From an uncultured Bacteroidota bacterium (GTDB taxonomy: Bacteria; Bacteroidota; Bacteroidia; Chitinophagales; Chitinophagaceae), in assembly GCA_903829015.1 (NCBI GenBank), contig CAIKOJ010000014.1, positions 1-46,529 on the forward strand: a stretch of DNA of 46,529 nt, given 5' to 3'. The translations under genes and the position numbers were made by a program. The notes below the pieces were generated by a model. The model saw nothing but the letters and a program-made list of their open reading frames with translations, ran no database searches and was not told the DNA's origin. The first letter of the stretch is position 1. Every line of letters begins with the position of its first letter. Shown one piece after another: positions 34,086-42,702 of the stretch.

Positions 34086-35744
34086 ATGAGATCGTTCATA
34101 ATTGCATTGACAATAATCGTCATTTCTGTTACACACGTTTTTGCGCAACAATATAGAATCGAAAAAAGCGCAGGCTTTGAGGAGCCAGAGAATGGCTGGA
34201 ATAAAGTGCTTCAATTAAGAAACGGAAACACGCTGTTTTTCCATATGGAGAATAAAGTTGGTTTTTCTATTATTGCCTACGACAAGACAAGGAAAGAAAT
34301 AGCGAGAAAAACCATAACCAGCCAGTTGTGGGATCCACGCCGATTGGATGAGGGCGCAATTGCAGGTTTGTATGATATTAATGGCGAGGCTGTTATATTC
34401 CTTACGCAGATTGATAATAATCTAAAACTTTCCCTCTACCGTTTACGAATAAGTGCAACGACGGCAGAAATCATTAAAGAAGATGTAGCTGGAAGTTTCG
34501 CGCCTGTAAAAGATTACAAAAAATCGACTGTTGATCTTGTTTATTCTAAGATTTATGTAGAAAAGGATCCAGCATCCGATTGTTACGCTATTATTTATCG
34601 AAAAATTCCTGCTAGGCCTAAAGACTATCTGCATGTGCAGCATTATAATGAAAAACATGAAATACTCACCGATGCCGATTATTGTACAATAAGCGATAGT
34701 TTCAGTTCGTTGTATTATATCGGCTGTATCGTTGATGGTGATAAACGTCTTTTTATTACGACAAATATGACAATAGAAAAGCCTGGAGATACTGTTAGCG
34801 GTTTTGCAGTTTCTTGCCTTAGGTCCGGAGAAAAAATATTCCATCATCATGTGACTGCTATAAAGCAAGAATTTAGTGATGTGAACGGTGTAATGTTATA
34901 TAACCATTCAACCAATACCATTCAATTATTGACTATATTATTGACGAAGCAATCAACCAAATCCAATTTCCTTATCGACCGTTCAAAGACAACTAGTACT
35001 TACCAGACGGTTCTTTTTTACATTAATCCTGATGATTTGAACATTAGTCACACGACGGTATTCAATGCGGAAAAAGTTGAAGAATATATTAAGAACAAAA
35101 TAGACCCAGACAGGTCATTTCATGGTTTACCACAACAAATGATAATTAATAAAAACAATACAACAACTATTATTTCGGAAGAAACTAGGACACAGTCTAT
35201 GACAAGAAATGGCGCTCTGGTGCGGGAAGATTCCTACATCGGTGTAACTGGTATTTCCCAATTGTCTGAAAATGGTGCTGAGATAAGTGGTTTTGCATTT
35301 AACAAGAATCAAATGACGCAAGGCGCTTTACAGAAATTTTACATTGCCGACAGAGCAAAAGGACAATATATACCTCCACCAACTTACTTTGGATTTAGCA
35401 GAACATTTTATTTCAGGCAGTTCATTTCAGCAGACTATTTATTCACTCCAGGAGGACAGTATGTATTATTTAACGACTTACCTGTAAACTACGAGAAAGG
35501 AGAAGATGAACCTAAGAGAAAACTATTAAACTCGGTAACTGAATCGAACGTAATTTGCTGCAAGCTTGGCGATAATAAAGTTGAAAAATTCTATCTTTTT
35601 GGTGAACCTGACAAATACAGAACCATTTACTGCTATATCACATCATCCGATTTTGACCGTAACAACTACACTTATGCAACCTTGATGGTAGAGCACATTG
35701 GCAGAAAAAAGGAAGCAAAAATAGCTTGGGTTACTTTTGAGTAG
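34086..35744 (+). CDS. Exported protein of unknown function, 552 aa
   Basis: I do not recognise a family. The protein has a signal peptide (MRSFIIALTIIVISVTHVFA, cleavage before QQY) and then about 530 residues with alternating polar/hydrophobic beta-rich segments and no further membrane helix, so it is periplasmic or surface-exposed. Recurrent pieces such as LQLRNGNTLFFH, IAYDKTRKEIARKT, GLYDINGEAVIFLTQ and NLKLSLYRL look like beta-propeller blades, but no clean repeat signature can be defined by eye. There is no T9SS sorting tail. It has a good terminator at 35892 and stands alone between asnS and another small exported protein. Codon use is more AT-rich than in asnS. Confidence 0.8.
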   Translation: MRSFIIALTIIVISVTHVFAQQYRIEKSAGFEEPENGWNKVLQLRNGNTLFFHMENKVGFSIIAYDKTRKEIARKTITSQLWDPRRLDEGAIAGLYDINGEAVIFLTQIDNNLKLSLYRLRISATTAEIIKEDVAGSFAPVKDYKKSTVDLVYSKIYVEKDPASDCYAIIYRKIPARPKDYLHVQHYNEKHEILTDADYCTISDSFSSLYYIGCIVDGDKRLFITTNMTIEKPGDTVSGFAVSCLRSGEKIFHHHVTAIKQEFSDVNGVMLYNHSTNTIQLLTILLTKQSTKSNFLIDRSKTTSTYQTVLFYINPDDLNISHTTVFNAEKVEEYIKNKIDPDRSFHGLPQQMIINKNNTTTIISEETRTQSMTRNGALVREDSYIGVTGISQLSENGAEISGFAFNKNQMTQGALQKFYIADRAKGQYIPPPTYFGFSRTFYFRQFISADYLFTPGGQYVLFNDLPVNYEKGEDEPKRKLLNSVTESNVICCKLGDNKVEKFYLFGEPDKYRTIYCYITSSDFDRNNYTYATLMVEHIGRKKEAKIAWVTFE

Positions 35745-35891
35745 ATTAATTGAGGATCGTTTCAAACTTCCAAATGTTCAAATACAAAATTCGACTAATC
35801 GCAGCCATTTCTATCAGTTGAAGTTGGACGATAAACAAATTCACCTAGACACGACCAGATTATTATTAACTTTTTTTCATGAAACTGACCT

Positions 35892-35919
35892 AAAATACCA
35901 CCATTGTGGTATTTTTTTT
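35892..35919 (+). terminator. Terminator of the 552-aa exported protein gene
   Basis: The 10-bp stem AAAATACCAC/GTGGTATTTT with a 4-base loop is followed by a T-run. Confidence 0.88.
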
Positions 35920-35993
35920 GCACTTTTCTGTTCTAATATTGTGTTTTCATTAGTCAACCACTTTCAATCGTAAACAATTAAAATTTCCGAGTC

Positions 35994-36464
35994 ATGTTTA
36001 AAAAACAGTTAATATTGGCAGTACTGGTACTACTTACTTTTGGTGCAATGGCACAGAGCGGTACTACAAAGAAAAATCCTTTCTATTATGAGCTGATCAG
36101 CAACGAAAGCAAAACCACGAATTTCGTATTCGGGTTTTATCCTACCACCTATACGTGGGAAGAATCGAAGGACATAGAAGGTTTTACCCACGTTAAAGCC
36201 GCGGTAATCAACAGCGCAACCGGTGCTTTAGAATGGAACAACTATAAAATCAATATCCTATTGAAATCAGGTAAACTGATACGCAGCTATACTACGGTAG
36301 CCAAAGAAGGCGACTTTGCGTGCAATTATATAATAAAAGGCAGCGAAACACACTACCAGTATTTCTGCTTCCACACAAAATTCACTGCTGACGACATTAA
36401 CAAAGTTTGGCTTGTGCTTGGTGACGACCAGATCTTTAACCTGATGTTCGACAAAAACGAATAA
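35994..36464 (+). CDS. Small exported protein of unknown function, 156 aa
   Basis: A signal peptide (MFKKQLILAVLVLLTFGAMA, cleavage before QSG) precedes about 136 mature residues of beta-rich character, including NFVFGFYPTTYTWEE, HVKAAVINSATGALEWNNYK and INILLKSGKLIRSYTTVAKE. The Cys residues in FACNYIIKG and QYFCFHTKF could form a disulfide in the periplasm. No family is recognised and no lipobox is present. It is monocistronic, with terminators on both sides. Confidence 0.8.
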   Translation: MFKKQLILAVLVLLTFGAMAQSGTTKKNPFYYELISNESKTTNFVFGFYPTTYTWEESKDIEGFTHVKAAVINSATGALEWNNYKINILLKSGKLIRSYTTVAKEGDFACNYIIKGSETHYQYFCFHTKFTADDINKVWLVLGDDQIFNLMFDKNE

Positions 36465-36484
36465 CTACTTTAAAACCCATTTGC

Positions 36485-36513
36485 AAACCACCGGTATACC
36501 GGTGGTTTTTTTT
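36485..36513 (+). terminator. Terminator after the 156-aa exported protein gene
   Basis: The 10-bp stem AAACCACCGG/CCGGTGGTTT around TATA is followed by T8. Confidence 0.92.
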
Positions 36514-36601
36514 GTCAATACCCATACTACAAAACCACATACATTGCTCGTTTTTTAACTTTTTACATCGTACCTGATTTCCAAAATCCGGCTTTTTTCA
36601 A

Positions 36602-36609
36602 TATATTTG
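36602..36609 (+). promoter_or_regulatory. -7 element (TATATTTG) of bamD-rpoZ
   Basis: A full match to TAnnTTTG whose end is 9 bases before ATG 36619, giving a very short leader. It overlaps the TTG at 36607 and so argues against that codon as start. Confidence 0.6.
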
Positions 36610-36618
36610 CCTCCCTTT

Positions 36619-37437
36619 ATGGCATTCCGAATTAGACATTTTTTATATTTCCTGATCTGCATCACGCTGCTTAGTTCTTGCAGCGGCTTTGAAAAAGTGA
36701 GGAAAAGCAGTGACGTAAATTACAAACTCACCAAGGCGAATGAGTATTTCGACAAGAAACACTACATTCATGCCAACGAGTTGTATAAAGAGTTGATGCC
36801 TGTAATGAAAAGTACCCGCAACTACGAGGCCCTGTTTTTTAAATACGCTTACACTTTTTATTACACCAAAGATTATCTGGATGCTTCGTACTACTTTAAG
36901 AATTTCACAGAGTATTTCCCTACGAGTAAAGATGCTGAAGAGTGTGAATTTATGAGTGCTGTATGCCTCTTTAAATATGCACCTAAGTATTCTTTAGATC
37001 AGACCAATTCAGTTAAAGCACTGGACGCGTTGCAGTCTTATACCAACAGATACCCCAACTCCAAGAGAATTGCTGAGGCCAATAGTTACATTGACCAGTC
37101 GAAAAACAAGTTGGAGTTGAAGCAATCGGGTGCTGCTAAGCTCTACTACAATATCAACCAGTATAAGGCGGCAACTGTTGCATACAAAAATGTAATGCGC
37201 AATTTCCCTGAGTCACCTAACAATGATCTGTACCAGTACATGATCATGAGGTCGATGTACAAATACGCAAAAGCCAGCATTACCGACAAGCAGGAAGAGC
37301 GCTATGCCAATGCGATCAGTGCATATACTGAACTTAAAGACACCTACCCTACTTCAAAGTACCTGAACGACGCAAATAAATTATATTCAGAAGCAACTAA
37401 TAAAGTAAAAAAAATACGCGATGAGCAGCACAAATAG
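36619..37437 (+). CDS. bamD: Outer-membrane assembly lipoprotein BamD
   Basis: Essential periplasm-facing lipoprotein of the BAM complex, which inserts beta-barrel proteins into the outer membrane. The 272-residue product has a signal sequence with lipobox LSSC (Cys at about residue 20) and then five TPR-like helix pairs, such as KANEYFDKKHYIHANELYKE, YYTKDYLDASYYFKNFTEYF and YKAATVAYKNVMRNFPESP. The length and the downstream rpoZ overlap are as usual in Bacteroidota. The ATG at 36619 was chosen over TTG 36607 because of the promoter element. It overlaps rpoZ by 17 bases. Confidence 0.94.
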   Translation: MAFRIRHFLYFLICITLLSSCSGFEKVRKSSDVNYKLTKANEYFDKKHYIHANELYKELMPVMKSTRNYEALFFKYAYTFYYTKDYLDASYYFKNFTEYFPTSKDAEECEFMSAVCLFKYAPKYSLDQTNSVKALDALQSYTNRYPNSKRIAEANSYIDQSKNKLELKQSGAAKLYYNINQYKAATVAYKNVMRNFPESPNNDLYQYMIMRSMYKYAKASITDKQEERYANAISAYTELKDTYPTSKYLNDANKLYSEATNKVKKIRDEQHK

Positions 37438-37744
37438 AAAGTCACTTACTTCCGTTAATCCACTTGTGGAAACACGCGACGTTATAGCAATGAAAGAAAA
37501 AACGGGCAACCTATACGAATCGATCGTAGTGGTGTCGCGCCGTGCTAACCAGATCTCTGTAACTATGAAAGAAGAACTTCATCGTAAACTAGATGAATTC
37601 ACCGTGCATGGCGACAACCTGGAAGAAGTACATGAAAATAAAGAGCAGATCGAAATTTCACGTATTTACGAACGTATGGCTAATGCTCCATTGCAGGCAC
37701 TGACCGAGTTTAACGACGATCAGATCTACTACCGTAAGAAATAA
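37421..37744 (+). CDS. rpoZ: RNA polymerase omega subunit
   Basis: Small cytosolic subunit (107 residues) that assists folding and assembly of the beta-prime subunit. The omega/Rpb6 core is NLYESIVVVSRRANQISVTM, followed by KEELHRKLDEF; the C-terminal extension ISRIYERMANAPLQALTEF is usual for the Bacteroidota form. It starts inside the bamD frame (17-base overlap), so the two are co-transcribed and probably translationally coupled. A strong terminator follows. Confidence 0.92.
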   Translation: MSSTNRKSLTSVNPLVETRDVIAMKEKTGNLYESIVVVSRRANQISVTMKEELHRKLDEFTVHGDNLEEVHENKEQIEISRIYERMANAPLQALTEFNDDQIYYRKK

Positions 37745-37759
37745 TTAACTTCCACTAAC

Positions 37760-37798
37760 AAAAAGAAGAAGCTGATCTCTGATCGGCTTCTTCTTTTT
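37760..37798. terminator. Bidirectional terminator between rpoZ and the NHL-repeat gene
   Basis: A long stem, AAAAAGAAGAAGC/GCTTCTTCTTTTT, with an inner TGATC/GATC pairing, lies between the ends of two convergent genes. Confidence 0.92.
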
Positions 37799-37823
37799 GC
37801 TTTCTATGAAGTGAGGATAATTT

Positions 37824-40205
37824 TTATTGTCGGACGTTGAATCTGGCAACTCTCTGCCCGCCGCTGGAGCTGACTCTGAGCAGATACATGCCGCTTTTGA
37901 ATCCATCGCCCATATCGATCTGCTTTTTAAAAGTACCGTTAACCACCTGTATCTCATCTCTGTATATCACCCTTCCAAGCACATCGGCAATTTCAAGAAC
38001 TGCAGCATTATTGTCTGCCACCAAGGTTCCTTCTGCCACAAATGTGCCGTTTGATGGATTGGGTGAAACATATAGCTGACCCCTGTAAAGTTCAGTCATT
38101 GGCACACTGTTCACAAAGTCAATGTATATCCAGCCAAACGAGGAAATTCTGCACGGCCCGTTGGTTACAATACAGGTTACTGAGTCGTGCCGGCGAAATG
38201 TATCGCTTATATAAAAACTATTAGTAGCGCCCGGGATATCTGTGCCATTTAGCTGCCATTGATAATCATAACCAGGTCCTCCGCCAGTCACAATATTGGC
38301 ATACAATGTATCGCTCTGACCTGGCAAAATAAATGGACCGGGAGAGGCTGTAATATCGATAAACGGTGCCACCAACGGGGTTACCAATATCTCTTGCTGA
38401 TGGCTGAAAGTACCGCAGGGATTTGTGACTGTATATGTAACAGTATCTATGCCCGGCACAAGCCCCAGCACATAGCCATTTGTTACAGAGACAACACCCG
38501 ATACTGAACTCCAAACACCCCCCGCCGGAATACCGGTGAGCCATACCGCCATTCCCTGGCACATTGCCGGGATACCTATTATTGTATCGCTAACCGGAAA
38601 AATTTCAAACCCTTTGGTAGTGGACGTAACGCAACCTGCAACAGTATGTGTATAGGTTATGGTATCGAGACCCATTTGAATGCCGTGGACTATGCCCGTT
38701 GACGATATTGTTGCATTTGGGTTGCTGATACTCCATACACCACCCGCAGCAGTATCTATATAGTTCGCCGGTGATCCGATACAAACATAATCAGGGCCAA
38801 CTATTGGACCCATGGATGGCAATGGCTTGATGCGCACGTAGATCATCATGGTATCTATTGCATAACCGTCATCAACCATTACTCTGAAAGTATCCCTGCC
38901 GTAGTAACCCGTAGCCGGAGTATAAAATAGTCCGGAAGGAACTATTGCACTACCGGTAGACGAAGTAGAAAAAGGCGTGAACGCTGAGCCATGCATCGGG
39001 CCGGATATAATTGTCCAGGTAAGTGTTTGCGCGGTATCCGGATCTGCAACGGGCATCAACGAATTAATTGCCGTCAATCCGTCATTTTCGCATATAGTGA
39101 AACTATCGGCCAGTCCAGATACAAAAGAAGGCAAATGGTTGTTGTAATCTATTTTACGAAGCCTGAAATTCCCCCAATCGCAGATATATAAATTGCCGGT
39201 AGTATCGTTAATAATTCCAAACGGATTATAAAACTCTGCTGCTGTAGCAGGCCCTCCATCACCACCATATGCAGCTACACCAGTACCAGCCAATGTTGAG
39301 ATAATACCATTGCGATCAACCATCCTTATCCGGTTGTTGAACTGATCTGAGATAAACAGATTCCCAATCCCATCTACTGCAACAGCCAAGGGCTGATTCA
39401 ACATGGCAGCAATTGCCGGACCACCATCACCACTATAGCCGGCAGTACCGGTACCAGCTACAGTAGTAATAATTCCTGAAGCATCTACCTTGCGTATACA
39501 GTTGTTATTTACATCGGCTATATAAATATTGCCCAGAAAATCTTTTGCTATACAGGCTGGAGAAGACAGTCTTGCAGCGGTAGCAGGACCACCATCGCCC
39601 GTATATCCTGCTGACCCAATACCTGCAACAGTTGTTATAACACCGGCAGCGTTAATTTTACGTACTCTGTTATTGCCTACGTCGCCAACGTAGATACTTC
39701 CTGTTGCGTCTGACAGCAAACCGTATGGCGAATTGATCAGCGCCACAGCGGCTGGACCACCATCGCCGGCAAAGCCAGCAGCACCTGTACCGGCTATCGT
39801 AGATATTACACCGGCGGTATTTATTTTCCTGATCTTGTGGTTCGATTTATCAGCAAAAAAAACGTTTCCTGCCGCATCTACAGTAATTCCGGCTGCACCG
39901 AAAAAATGCGCTGCAGTCGCCTGCCCTCCGTCACCAGAGAACCCGGGCAAACCATCTCCCGCAAATGTAGAAATGTTGCCTGCTCCGTCAATTTTCCGGA
40001 TGCGGTGGTTACTGTTGTCAGATAGGTATATTGACCCTCCGGCACCCAGCGCAGCATACCAAATGTATTGAAACTGGGCTGCAGTTGCCGGGCTGCCATC
40101 GCCACTAAACCCGTAAGTTCCGGCACCGGCTATTGTATTAATATTCTGCCCGATCGTTGCTTTTGTACAAAAAACAATAATCAGCAGGACAAGGTATTTT
40201 TTCAT
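37824..40205 (-). CDS. NHL-repeat protein with type IX secretion sorting domain
   Basis: An exported surface or secreted protein of 793 residues. A signal peptide (MKKYLVLLIIVFCTKATIGQ) precedes six NHL repeats of about 56 residues (21-357), each with an AGTGxAGxxGDGGPATAA loop and a GNIYIADxxNNRIRKI strand pair; six blades make one closed propeller. A cadherin/big-like segment follows (about 375-480, containing GLFYTPATGYYGRDTFRV), then Ig-like or PKD-like modules with paired cysteines. The C-terminal type A sorting domain (about 715-793) runs from LYVSPNPSNGTFVAEG through DVLGRVIYRDEI to SGMYLLRVSSSGGQRVARF. The T9SS machinery would remove that domain and release or anchor the protein. The ligand is unknown. 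Confidence 0.93.
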   Translation of the reverse strand: MKKYLVLLIIVFCTKATIGQNINTIAGAGTYGFSGDGSPATAAQFQYIWYAALGAGGSIYLSDNSNHRIRKIDGAGNISTFAGDGLPGFSGDGGQATAAHFFGAAGITVDAAGNVFFADKSNHKIRKINTAGVISTIAGTGAAGFAGDGGPAAVALINSPYGLLSDATGSIYVGDVGNNRVRKINAAGVITTVAGIGSAGYTGDGGPATAARLSSPACIAKDFLGNIYIADVNNNCIRKVDASGIITTVAGTGTAGYSGDGGPAIAAMLNQPLAVAVDGIGNLFISDQFNNRIRMVDRNGIISTLAGTGVAAYGGDGGPATAAEFYNPFGIINDTTGNLYICDWGNFRLRKIDYNNHLPSFVSGLADSFTICENDGLTAINSLMPVADPDTAQTLTWTIISGPMHGSAFTPFSTSSTGSAIVPSGLFYTPATGYYGRDTFRVMVDDGYAIDTMMIYVRIKPLPSMGPIVGPDYVCIGSPANYIDTAAGGVWSISNPNATISSTGIVHGIQMGLDTITYTHTVAGCVTSTTKGFEIFPVSDTIIGIPAMCQGMAVWLTGIPAGGVWSSVSGVVSVTNGYVLGLVPGIDTVTYTVTNPCGTFSHQQEILVTPLVAPFIDITASPGPFILPGQSDTLYANIVTGGGPGYDYQWQLNGTDIPGATNSFYISDTFRRHDSVTCIVTNGPCRISSFGWIYIDFVNSVPMTELYRGQLYVSPNPSNGTFVAEGTLVADNNAAVLEIADVLGRVIYRDEIQVVNGTFKKQIDMGDGFKSGMYLLRVSSSGGQRVARFNVRQ
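39135..40145 (-). repeat. Six tandem ~168-bp NHL-coding repeats
   Basis: Six in-frame units of 56-57 codons, diverged at the DNA level but with constant loops (GDGGPATAA) and strands (NNRIRKI). They show internal duplication of the propeller blade rather than recent amplification. Confidence 0.85.
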
Positions 40206-40244
40206 TGCGCTTATTTAATTTATCCAGACTGAACTGTATCCCTG

Positions 40245-40252
40245 CAAAAATA
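40245..40252 (-). promoter_or_regulatory. -7 element (TATTTTTG) of the NHL-repeat gene
   Basis: On the minus strand, TATTTTTG matches TAnnTTTG fully, about 40 bases before the ATG. No -33 element is visible at the normal distance. Confidence 0.45.
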
Positions 40253-40284
40253 CGGATAATTATAATCCATAGAGGCACAATAGC

Positions 40285-40746
40285 CTATAATCCCCACGTT
40301 TCAAGGATCTGCTGTGCATGATTTTTGCTGACTACTTTCTCAATAATGTGATCAATTTTCCCTTTTTCGTTGATCAAAAACGTGGTACGGTAGGTGCTAA
40401 TGATCGTTTTGCCCATGAACAGCTTTTCGCCCCAAACACCGTAGGCATTTACGATCTTCTTTTCGGTATCTACCAGCAACGTAAACGGCAAGCCATATTT
40501 CTTCTCGAACTTCTTATGGCTCTTTTCATCATCAATACTTACACCAAGTACTTCTATCCCTTTCTGCCGCAGCATAGCATAATTATCTCTGAGATTGCAG
40601 GCTTCTTTTGTGCAAGTTTCGGTATCGTCGTGCGGATAAAAGTACAATGCTACCTTCTTCCCTTTAAAATCTTTAAGCGACACCTTGCTGCCATTCTGGT
40701 CGGTAGTAGTAAAATCAGGCGCCTTGTCTTTTTGTTGTAGTTTCAT
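40285..40746 (-). CDS. bcp: Thioredoxin-dependent peroxiredoxin (Bcp/PrxQ)
   Basis: Cytosolic thiol peroxidase of 153 residues that reduces hydroperoxides using thioredoxin. The active-site line is YFYPHDDTETCTKEACNLRD, with peroxidatic Cys45 and resolving Cys50 five residues later, as in PrxQ-type enzymes. The common form is PxDxTPGCTxEAC; here Pro-Gly before the Cys is Glu-Thr. RTTFLINEKGKIDHII near residue 120 carries the conserved Arg. ATG 40746 was chosen because the family begins KLQxGDKAPDF; the frame can be extended 6 codons to 40764. The gene is monocistronic. Confidence 0.95.
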   Translation of the reverse strand: MKLQQKDKAPDFTTTDQNGSKVSLKDFKGKKVALYFYPHDDTETCTKEACNLRDNYAMLRQKGIEVLGVSIDDEKSHKKFEKKYGLPFTLLVDTEKKIVNAYGVWGEKLFMGKTIISTYRTTFLINEKGKIDHIIEKVVSKNHAQQILETWGL

Positions 40747-40837
40747 AAAATTCGTTTCACGCACGCGGTGCGATTGTAGTTTTTAAATTGTTCCAATTAT
40801 CCGAGATCCCTACCTGTTAGAGCTTGCTCACAATCGC

Positions 40838-42619
40838 CTATCTCACAAAATTAAGTGTTGTACTGGCTGCATTTCCGTTCTCATCCTCGGCAGTGAAAAC
40901 CAGTTTGTGCTTCCCTTTCGGGCAGTGCTCATCAAATCTGTAAAAGAAATCATCGCCATGCTGCTCAAAACAAACCCATTTGCCATCCAGATAACCACTG
41001 AAACTTCTTACGGAAGTCATATTGTCCTTCACGGTAAACGCAAGCTGCTTTGCGCCAGCCAGATTGCTGTTTTTCCTTTGCATAGATTCTATGACCGGGG
41101 CAAGTGTATCAATTTCCAGCCAATAGGTACCCAGGTTACGCACTTTAGATTTGTACCTGCCACTTTCAGTTAGAGCGGCCATCCTTCCGTCTTCATCTTT
41201 GCCATCACTGTATGCCATCACAACTTTATTTTTCAGCAACCCGGTGATTGTATTTGGTTTGGGCCTCAGCTCCAGATCGAAATAATGATGCACAGGTACC
41301 TGCGGATCATGCAATTTAAATTTGTCAGACAAACCATTGCCGTTTTCTGTAACGGAAAACTGAAAGCAAACATTGTCATAAAACTGCTTCTCATCCAATT
41401 CAAACTTTACATCATCCCTATCTATCCGATAAACACAGCGCGGTGCAACAATATCGCAGGTAAGCTTGCCCAAAACAGGATCTGGACTGATCTGCTCAAC
41501 AGGTCTTACATAAAAGGTTATGGCTGTTGCGTTTTGGTTGTTGTCGGTAAGTTCTATCCGAATGTTGTGCACTTTTCCATCGCCCAGGAACAGCCTTCCT
41601 TTCCCGCTGCCAGTGCTGCTATACAACCTGTCGAGCATATTGCCCGGTAACTGAAACAGGCATTGTACCCATTTACGTTCACGTTGTCTGGTGGCATAAT
41701 CGACGTAGGCATTTATGTATCGGGTTTCGTCGTATCCAATGTTGTCGAGCGTCACTTCCGTTCTTAACGAATCATCCATAAAAAGCCTGGCGGTGTAAAA
41801 CGCAATGGTGTTTTCACTGCCATCCATATAATCGTCTACGTTTACGCCGATACCTATATTTTCTGACTGCCTGAATACAGGAAGACTAATAGTATCGTTT
41901 CTGATAGCCAGCCCACGTGAATATTCGCCGGCTGGCTTGTATGCACTTGCTTTCTTTGAAACGGCAAACCATTCGGGAGTTCCCACGTAGACGCTTGAAC
42001 TTGCTTTGCCAGGCCATGTCTCAATAAATCTATTGTAGAAATACACCTCCTTAGGTTTGGGTGGTACCCGGTCGGTAATTGCAAAGCCGAACAACTGAGG
42101 GTTCAGCGGGTGCTCCGTTTTTGAATTCCGTATCTCAAAGTGCAGATGCGGTGCGGTGGAACCACCTGTATTACCACTATAAGCAATCAGATCGCCTTTC
42201 TTTACCGGAAACTGAGTGGGCGTGAGTGGCAGATCCACATCCCACTTCTTCTTTTCGTATTGCTCCCTGCGCAGGTACTTCTGTATAGCCGGTGCAAAGT
42301 CGTTGAGGTGTGCATAGAGTGTTGTATAGCCATTGGCGTGGGTGATATACAATGCATGCCCGAAGCCTCCTTTGTCCATTTTAATGCGGGATATGTAGCC
42401 ATCAGCGGCGGCATGTACTTTTTTGTTCTCTACACCTTCTGTTTTGATATCCAGCCCGCTGTGGAAATGACCGCCCCTGCACTCACCAAAGTTACCGGCC
42501 AGCAGAATGGGTATGTCCAGCGGATTGCGGAAGTACCCCTGTGGATAATCCTGATTGCTTTTTTGTGCCGCAGCAATAACAGGCAGCAACATCATTAAAA
42601 TGATCCAGTTGTTTTTCAT
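40838..42619 (-). CDS. Exported M23-family (LytM) peptidase
   Basis: A periplasmic zinc peptidase of 593 residues with a signal peptide (MKNNWIILMMLLPVIAAAQ). The M23 domain is at the N-terminal side (about 35-180), which is less usual than a C-terminal one. The motifs are HSGLD (His53, Asp57), HANGYTTLYAHL (His104) and the paired histidines in APHLHFEIR (His158, His160). About 410 residues of beta-rich sequence follow with no recognised domain. All metal and catalytic positions are present, so it should cleave peptidoglycan stem crosslinks. A long insert at about 108-140, rich in Lys and Asp, sits between the catalytic motifs. Confidence 0.92.
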   Translation of the reverse strand: MKNNWIILMMLLPVIAAAQKSNQDYPQGYFRNPLDIPILLAGNFGECRGGHFHSGLDIKTEGVENKKVHAAADGYISRIKMDKGGFGHALYITHANGYTTLYAHLNDFAPAIQKYLRREQYEKKKWDVDLPLTPTQFPVKKGDLIAYSGNTGGSTAPHLHFEIRNSKTEHPLNPQLFGFAITDRVPPKPKEVYFYNRFIETWPGKASSSVYVGTPEWFAVSKKASAYKPAGEYSRGLAIRNDTISLPVFRQSENIGIGVNVDDYMDGSENTIAFYTARLFMDDSLRTEVTLDNIGYDETRYINAYVDYATRQRERKWVQCLFQLPGNMLDRLYSSTGSGKGRLFLGDGKVHNIRIELTDNNQNATAITFYVRPVEQISPDPVLGKLTCDIVAPRCVYRIDRDDVKFELDEKQFYDNVCFQFSVTENGNGLSDKFKLHDPQVPVHHYFDLELRPKPNTITGLLKNKVVMAYSDGKDEDGRMAALTESGRYKSKVRNLGTYWLEIDTLAPVIESMQRKNSNLAGAKQLAFTVKDNMTSVRSFSGYLDGKWVCFEQHGDDFFYRFDEHCPKGKHKLVFTAEDENGNAASTTLNFVR

Positions 42620-42644
42620 CTTTTACTCTATACAAATATCAGAA

Positions 42645-42683
42645 TAAAAAAGCGCAAAGTACTATTGAATAATACTTTGCGCT
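42645..42683 (-). terminator. Terminator of the sigma-factor operon
   Basis: On the minus strand, an 11-bp stem AGCGCAAAGTA/TACTTTGCGCT is followed by T6, 20 bases past the end of the 414-aa gene. Confidence 0.88.
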
Positions 42684-42702
42684 CACCAAAACAACAAAAC
42701 AA

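Noticed and set aside
35737..35973. 78-codon plus-strand frame
   Set aside because: It reads through the hairpin terminator at 35892-35919 and has no credible domain or promoter.
39135..40145. Regular repeats in the NHL gene as a possible CRISPR-like array
   Set aside because: The repeats are in frame, about 168 bp long, diverged in DNA and encode propeller blades.
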